Below, piece by piece: positions 14,307 through 18,675 of a stretch of DNA of 18,675 nucleotides. Position 1 is the stretch's first letter. Each line of letters opens with the position of its first letter. The translations under genes and the position numbers were made by a program. The stretch is from DATAVK01 sp036267755 (GTDB lineage: Bacteria; Actinomycetota; Actinomycetes; JAFAQI01): NCBI GenBank assembly GCA_036267755.1, contig DATAVK010000111.1:1-18675 (forward strand), read 5' to 3'. The notes under the pieces were generated by a model that saw only the letters and a program-made list of their open reading frames with translations, was not told the origin of the DNA and ran no database searches.

Positions 14307-15971
14307 ATGGGGGACGCGCGCCGCAGTCGAGAGTTCGACAGACGGGACGTCTTACGGGCAGCGGCGGTCCTGGGGATCGCCACCCCAGTGCTGTGGCGGC
14401 AGACCAAGGCCACGGCGGCGACTTCACCGATCGGGCCGCAATGGATCGCCTTCGGTCCGTCGCCGAGCACCCAGATGTATCTGACCTGGTCGCTCGGCAG
14501 CGCCTCGGCGGCGCTCGTCACACCCAAGGCGCCCCAAGTCAGGTGGGGCCCCACCACCGCGTACGGCAACGTGCAGGCCGCGGGCAGCTCTGAGACCGTG
14601 CCGCTGCCGGCCGGCGCCACCGGCGACCCGTCCGAGAACACCGTCTACAGCAGCGTGCTGCTCGACTCGCTGGCGCCCGGTACGACGTACCACTACTCAG
14701 TCAGCAACGACGGGGTCGCCTGGGGCCCGGACGCGACGTTCACGACGGCGGTCGCGGGCATCTCCAACTTCCGGTTCACGGCCTTCGGCGACGAGGCGAT
14801 CAGCACCAGCACCGCCGGTCAGATGGTGAACCTCGCCGCAGCGCAGCACCCCGCGTTCCACCTGGTCGCCGGCGACCTGGCCTACTCCACGCCGGAACCC
14901 TTGAAGTACCTCGACTTCGCCGGCTTCAAGCCGAGCCAGTGGGACAAGTACCTCGCGGTCGTCGGACCGCGGGGAGCACAGTCGATCCCGTGGATGGCGT
15001 CGGTCGGTGCCCATGAGGTCGAACCGCTCGGCAACAACGGCTACGCCGGCTTCGTCACCCGGTTCCCGCAGCCGTACGACGCTACCTCGGGCTCTCCAGT
15101 CGTGCACACGTTCACCTACGGCAACGTGGCGGTCATCCACCTCGACGGGAACGACCTATCCGCGCAGGAAACGGTCAAGACCGGCTACACCCAAGGCGCA
15201 CAGACCGCCTGGCTCGCCGCGCAGCTCGCCGGTTATCGAGCCGTTGGATCCGGCATCGACTTCGTCGTCGTGGTCTGCAACTGCTCGTGTTACTCCAGCA
15301 ACCGCAACCATGGCTCCGACGGCGGACTCCGCGACGTCTGGGGTCCACTGTTCGACACCTACCAGGTCGACCTCGTCATCAGCGGTCACGTTCACGCCTA
15401 CGAGCGCACCAACCCGATGCGGGCCGGCCAGCCGACCCGTGCGGTAGCTGCGGGCGGCACCGTCAACCCGCCCGTCGACGGCACCACCTACATCTGCGCG
15501 GGCGGCGGTGGGAACGGCCTGTACAAGACCTGGTACGGGACCACCGGTTCCGGCGACGCGGGCAACACCACGGCGCCGAAGGTCTGGCGGTGGAGCGGTG
15601 GTGACACGGCGACAGGAGGGACCGGCAAGTCCCAGGACATCAAAGACACCGCGAAGAACTTCTCCGCGGTGCGTCGAGGCGTCTATAGCTGCGTCGTGGT
15701 CGACGTGACGGCACCGACGGTTCCCGGTGGTGAGACCACCCTCGCGATCCGCACTCTCATGCCGGCCCAGAGCGGAAGCTCCATTACCAGCATCGCCAAC
15801 CCGACCGTGATCGACAGCATCACCGTGGTGCGCACTTCGACGGTCGATCCCGCGCCGCCCGACGGGAAGGCGCACGGCAAGCCGGCGCGCGACAGGCTGG
15901 TGCTGGGCAGGCCAGCGCAGAACCGGCCCACGCTCCCGCCCTATCTTCGGCCGTCCGCAGCCGGGCGCTGA
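14307..15971 (+). CDS. Tat-exported purple acid phosphatase-like protein with altered metal site
   Basis: The protein is 554 aa. Residues 1-40 are a twin-arginine signal (F-D-R-R-D-V-L-R, then A-A-A-V-L-G-I-A-T-P-V-L) ending in an Ala-rich cleavage zone, so export in folded form is expected. Residues about 45-150 are the fibronectin-like N-terminal domain of purple acid phosphatases, including L-A-P-G-T-T-Y-H-Y. The metallophosphoesterase domain follows: G-D at 161-162, G-D-L-A-Y (D190, Y193), G-A-H-E (234-237), the V-C-N-C-S-C-Y-S-S segment (323-331) and G-H-V-H-A-Y-E-R (H361, H363). In relatives G-A-H-E reads G-N-H-E, and the later segment reads H-H-C-A-Y-S. Thus the bridging Asn and a His ligand are replaced, and activity is doubtful. 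The C-terminal ~40 residues are basic and Pro-rich. It has its own promoter region and faces the minus-strand genes. A link to the injection system is unproven. Confidence 0.82.
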   Translation: MGDARRSREFDRRDVLRAAAVLGIATPVLWRQTKATAATSPIGPQWIAFGPSPSTQMYLTWSLGSASAALVTPKAPQVRWGPTTAYGNVQAAGSSETVPLPAGATGDPSENTVYSSVLLDSLAPGTTYHYSVSNDGVAWGPDATFTTAVAGISNFRFTAFGDEAISTSTAGQMVNLAAAQHPAFHLVAGDLAYSTPEPLKYLDFAGFKPSQWDKYLAVVGPRGAQSIPWMASVGAHEVEPLGNNGYAGFVTRFPQPYDATSGSPVVHTFTYGNVAVIHLDGNDLSAQETVKTGYTQGAQTAWLAAQLAGYRAVGSGIDFVVVVCNCSCYSSNRNHGSDGGLRDVWGPLFDTYQVDLVISGHVHAYERTNPMRAGQPTRAVAAGGTVNPPVDGTTYICAGGGGNGLYKTWYGTTGSGDAGNTTAPKVWRWSGGDTATGGTGKSQDIKDTAKNFSAVRRGVYSCVVVDVTAPTVPGGETTLAIRTLMPAQSGSSITSIANPTVIDSITVVRTSTVDPAPPDGKAHGKPARDRLVLGRPAQNRPTLPPYLRPSAAGR

Positions 15972-15978
15972 CCCGCGA

Positions 15979-16006
15979 GTCCGTCGACGGCAGGGCGGAT
16001 CGCCAG
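15979..16006. terminator. short hairpins in the convergent gap
   Basis: The 35-bp gap between two convergent stops holds CCGTCGACGG (15981-15990, perfect palindrome) and GGCG-GAT-CGCC (15994-16004, 4-bp stem, 3-nt loop). They may end transcription from both sides, but neither is followed by a T run. Confidence 0.3.
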
Positions 16007-18271
16007 TCAGGTGGATGCGGGACCGATGCCCCGGCTCGCGATCAGGTCCTGTGCTGCCTTCTCGATGCTGGCTTCGGAGATCAGCACGTGGTTGGCGGCA
16101 TCGCCCAACGGGATGTAACTGTCCGCCGCGGCAATGCGCGAGAGCTGGCCGGTGAAGCCGGCGTCGACCAGTGCCGTCACGACGCCCTCCGAGACACCGC
16201 CCGTGGCGCGGGTCTCGTCGACGACGAGGACCCGACCGGTCATCTGGGCTTCGCGCAGCAGGTCCTCGACCGGCAGTGGGGCGATCCAGCGCAGGTCCAG
16301 CACCCGCGCGTTGACGCCCACCGCAGCCAACCGTGCAGCCACTCGGAGCGACATGGGCACGCCGTTGCCGAATGTCACGAGCGTCAGGTCACGGCCTGCG
16401 CCGTAGGTCCGTCCCCGGCCGATCGGCACGTGGGCTGCGGGCCATTGCGAGGGCGCGAGGTACGGCGCTAGCCACCGGCCGTCGCCAGGCTCGTGCAGGT
16501 CGCGGCTGTGGTAGAGCGCGATCGGCTCGAGGAACACCGAGACCGTGCCGTCGACCTGCGCAGCGGCGAGGCAGGTGCGCAGCATCGCGGCGGCGTCGTC
16601 GCCCCGCGACGGTACGGCGACGACGATCCCGGGGATGTCACGCAGCACCCCGACCGCGTTGTCGTTGTGGAAGTGGCCGCCAAAGCCCTTTTGATAAGCC
16701 AGTCCTGCGACCCGGACCACCATGGGGTTGCGGTACCTGCCATCCGAGAAGAACTGCAGGCTGGCCGCCTCGCCGCGAAGCTGGTCCTCGGCGTTGTGCA
16801 GGTAGGCGAGGTACTGGATCTCCGGGATCGGGAGCAGCCCGGACACTGCACTTCCTAGCCCGACACCCAGGATCGTCTGCTCGTCGAGGAGCGTGTCGAA
16901 GACCCGGCCGGCGCCGAAGCGTCGAGCCAGTCCGCGAGTAACGCCGTACACACCGCCCTTGCGACCGACGTCCTCGCCGAACGCGATGGCCTGCGGGTGC
17001 GTCACGAGCGCGTCGGCGAGCGCGCGGTTGATGCTGTCGGCGAGCGTGAGTGGCTCACCGGCCTCCGGCAGCTTCCCGCCAAAGGCTGCGGCCCGTTGCT
17101 CCGGCGACCCGGCCCGGGTCGCCTCCTCGCGCACCCCGTCGGGGTGCCGTGGTGACAGCGGCGCCATGACGGCCTCGGCGCTGCCCAGCCCCGGGTGGCT
17201 GCTGACTTCGTCGCTGAGCTCGCGCACTCGCGCCGACATCGCGTCGTAGCGCTCCAGCACCTGCGCGGGGCTCATCAGCCCGGCCTCCACCACCAACCGC
17301 GCTGTCGCGAGGACAGGGTCGCGGGCGTAGTCGGCGGTGATCGCGGTCGAGCTGCGATAGCTGATCTCGGCGTCGCTGCCGGCGTGGGCCATGAACCGGA
17401 CCACGCGCAGGTGCAGGAACCCGGGGGCGCGGCGTCGCCGGACGTACTCAGCCGCGGCGAGGGCCGCGTCGTAGCAAGCGGCGGTGTCCTCACCGTCCGC
17501 ACTGAAGTACCGCAGTGACGGCCGGTTTCCGTAGGCCGCCGCGATCCACCCGGCCGGTGTGGGAACGCTGATGCCTAGGCCGTTGTCCTCGCAGACGAAC
17601 AGCACCGGCATCGGCAGGCCCTGGTACGACGCCTGGGTCGCGGCATTGATGGCGCCGACGGCGGTGGAGTGGTTCGCCGACGCGTCGCCGAAGCTGGTGA
17701 CCGCGATCGCGTCCGGCGGCCACTCGCCGCTGACCGCGAGCTTGCGGGCCCGGTCGATCGCGAACGCGACACCGACGGCCCGTGGCAGGTGCGACGCGAT
17801 GGTCGACGTCTGCGGAATGACGGCGAGCTCGTGACGACCGAACACCTTGTGCCGCCCGCCGGCGATCGGGTCCTCGACGGAGGCGACCAGGCCGAGCAGG
17901 ACGTCCCGCAACGGCGTCGAGCCTGGCACCTGAGTCGCCCGTGCCAGGTAGAAGGCTCCGGAGCGGTAGTGCAGCAGCGCCGGGTCGGTCGGGCGCAGCG
18001 CGGCTGCGACAGCGGCGTTGGCTTCGTGGCCCGCTGACCCGATCGTGTAGTAGCCGCGACCGGTCGCGCGCAGCCGCCTCGCCTCGATGTCGAGCAGCCG
18101 ACTGCCCATCTGCGCATCCAGCAGGTCGAGCGCCGCCGTACCGGTCAGGGCAGTCCCGGGACGGATCGGCCGCACCGGATCGCCGGCATCGCGCGGATCG
18201 GCGGTCGTCAGGGTAAGCAGGGCGCGTCGGAACTGGCCGTCGAGGGCCGCCTCCGGCGTGAGGTCGCTCAT
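16007..18271 (-). CDS. fused alpha/beta E1 component of a 2-oxoacid dehydrogenase (thiamine diphosphate-dependent)
   Basis: This 754-aa protein joins an E1-alpha-like half (about 1-385) and an E1-beta-like half (about 405-754), normally two chains in branched-chain 2-oxoacid or pyruvate-type dehydrogenases that decarboxylate a 2-oxoacid and pass the acyl group to a lipoyl E2. The alpha half has G-S-A-G-H-E-A, L-H-Y-R-S-G-A, H-L-P-R-A-V-G-V-A and the thiamine-binding segment from G195-D196 to N230. That segment reads GDA rather than GDG and is about 5 residues longer than usual. The beta half has the L-T-L-A-D-S-I-N-R-A-L start, F-G-E-D-V-G-R-K-G-G-V-Y, D-T-L-L-D-E-Q and R-V-A-G-L-A-Y-Q-K-G. 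ATG 18271 is taken because the longer frame from 18346 overlaps the upstream gene. No E2 or E3 is in view; the substrate is unknown. It lies 28 nt after the aldehyde dehydrogenase gene. Confidence 0.83.
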   Translation of the reverse strand: MSDLTPEAALDGQFRRALLTLTTADPRDAGDPVRPIRPGTALTGTAALDLLDAQMGSRLLDIEARRLRATGRGYYTIGSAGHEANAAVAAALRPTDPALLHYRSGAFYLARATQVPGSTPLRDVLLGLVASVEDPIAGGRHKVFGRHELAVIPQTSTIASHLPRAVGVAFAIDRARKLAVSGEWPPDAIAVTSFGDASANHSTAVGAINAATQASYQGLPMPVLFVCEDNGLGISVPTPAGWIAAAYGNRPSLRYFSADGEDTAACYDAALAAAEYVRRRRAPGFLHLRVVRFMAHAGSDAEISYRSSTAITADYARDPVLATARLVVEAGLMSPAQVLERYDAMSARVRELSDEVSSHPGLGSAEAVMAPLSPRHPDGVREEATRAGSPEQRAAAFGGKLPEAGEPLTLADSINRALADALVTHPQAIAFGEDVGRKGGVYGVTRGLARRFGAGRVFDTLLDEQTILGVGLGSAVSGLLPIPEIQYLAYLHNAEDQLRGEAASLQFFSDGRYRNPMVVRVAGLAYQKGFGGHFHNDNAVGVLRDIPGIVVAVPSRGDDAAAMLRTCLAAAQVDGTVSVFLEPIALYHSRDLHEPGDGRWLAPYLAPSQWPAAHVPIGRGRTYGAGRDLTLVTFGNGVPMSLRVAARLAAVGVNARVLDLRWIAPLPVEDLLREAQMTGRVLVVDETRATGGVSEGVVTALVDAGFTGQLSRIAAADSYIPLGDAANHVLISEASIEKAAQDLIASRGIGPAST

Positions 18272-18299
18272 CGGGTTCGCCGCCGGCTTCCCGACCCGG

Positions 18300-18675
18300 T
18301 CAGTCCGCGAGCCGGAACGACTCGTCGGGCACCAGCTCGGCGACATCCATCTGCGCCTTCTGCAGCCGGCCCGAGTAATCCCAGTTCATCGACTGCCATC
18401 GGGTGAACTGGTCGAGCACCCACACGCCGGACTGCCGAGAGCCGTTGCCGGACTTCCCGTTGCCCCCGAACGGCAGGTGCGCCTCGGCACCCGACGTCGA
18501 GTTGTTGATACTGACCATCCCCGCGCTGATTCCGCGGCGGAACCGGAACGCGTCGTTGGCGTCCGAGGTGTAGATCGCTGAGGACAGGCCATAGCCGGGA
18601 ACGTTCGCCAGCCGGATCGCGTCGTCGAGATCGCGGTACGTCGTGATCCCCACCATCGGCCCGAACGTCTCGTTC
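18300..18675 (-). CDS. aldehyde dehydrogenase, C-terminal part (5' end outside window)
   Basis: About 125 C-terminal residues are visible of what should be a protein near 490-520 aa. The first visible residues are N-E-T-F-G-P-M-V, the conserved segment around the cofactor-binding Glu-Phe-Gly-Pro motif of NAD(P)-dependent aldehyde dehydrogenases. Then come Y-G-L-S-S-A-I-Y-T, G-M-V-S-I-N-N and L-P-F-G-G-N-G-K-S-G-N-G. The catalytic Cys would lie outside the window. The tail after residue 85 (W-V-L-D-Q-F-T-R-W-Q-S-M-N-W-D-Y-S-G) extends past the usual C-terminus of the family. The stop at 18300-18302 is 28 nt before the E1 start, so the two genes probably form one operon that oxidises an aldehyde and a 2-oxoacid in the same catabolic route. 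The exact substrate cannot be assigned. Confidence 0.86.
   Translation of the reverse strand, partial: NETFGPMVGITTYRDLDDAIRLANVPGYGLSSAIYTSDANDAFRFRRGISAGMVSINNSTSGAEAHLPFGGNGKSGNGSRQSGVWVLDQFTRWQSMNWDYSGRLQKAQMDVAELVPDESFRLAD

Noticed and set aside
18272..18346. Upstream start at 18346 for the fused E1 gene
   Set aside because: It would overlap the aldehyde dehydrogenase gene by 47 nt and add a Ser/Arg-rich peptide with no family similarity; ATG 18271 begins a normal N-terminus.
1..18675. tRNA, rRNA, CRISPR arrays, insertion sequences or integrase/attachment sites
   Set aside because: Looked for cloverleaf-like segments, regularly spaced repeats and transposase or integrase motifs; none was seen.

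Overview
The window comes from a high-GC actinobacterium. By eye the G+C content is roughly 70%, codon third positions are almost all G or C, GTG starts are common, and a SARP-type (BTAD) regulator and a twin-arginine signal peptide are present. A Nocardioides-, Kribbella- or Micromonospora-like host would fit, but genus cannot be fixed from this sequence alone.

Left part (1-10696, + strand): the distal half of a contractile injection system (phage-tail-like particle, eCIS) operon. In order it holds a baseplate J-type protein cut by the left edge, a gpI-type baseplate/tail protein with a long propeller-like N-terminus, two proteins sharing a divergent N-terminal module, an uncharacterised helical protein, and an AAA+ ATPase of the particle-associated type. 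The genes abut or overlap by 4 nt (TGA/GTG or ATGA junctions), so they read as one transcript. Sheath, tube, spike, LysM and tape-measure genes would lie left of the window and are not seen. No obvious toxin cargo is visible.

Middle part (10697-13928, + strand): a 77-bp gap carries three in-phase GGTGAC repeats at exactly 11-bp spacing, then a 786-aa protein made of three GT-A glycosyltransferase modules, then a SARP regulator overlapping it by 4 nt. The 11-bp array is the classic geometry of a SARP operator, so the regulator may control its own two-gene unit. The glycosyltransferase may decorate the particle or a cell-envelope partner, but that is inference from position only.

The 378-bp stretch 13929-14306 holds a perfect 12-bp palindrome, a direct repeat, and on the minus strand what looks like a frameshifted small membrane protein. 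It also carries the presumed promoter of the next gene.

Right part: a Tat-exported protein of the purple acid phosphatase-like family (14307-15971, + strand) in which two metal-ligand positions are replaced, so it may be a pseudo-phosphatase. It converges on a minus-strand metabolic pair: a fused alpha/beta E1 component of a 2-oxoacid dehydrogenase (16007-18271) and, upstream of it, an aldehyde dehydrogenase cut by the right edge. The pair looks like ordinary chromosomal metabolism and probably marks the end of the injection-system island.
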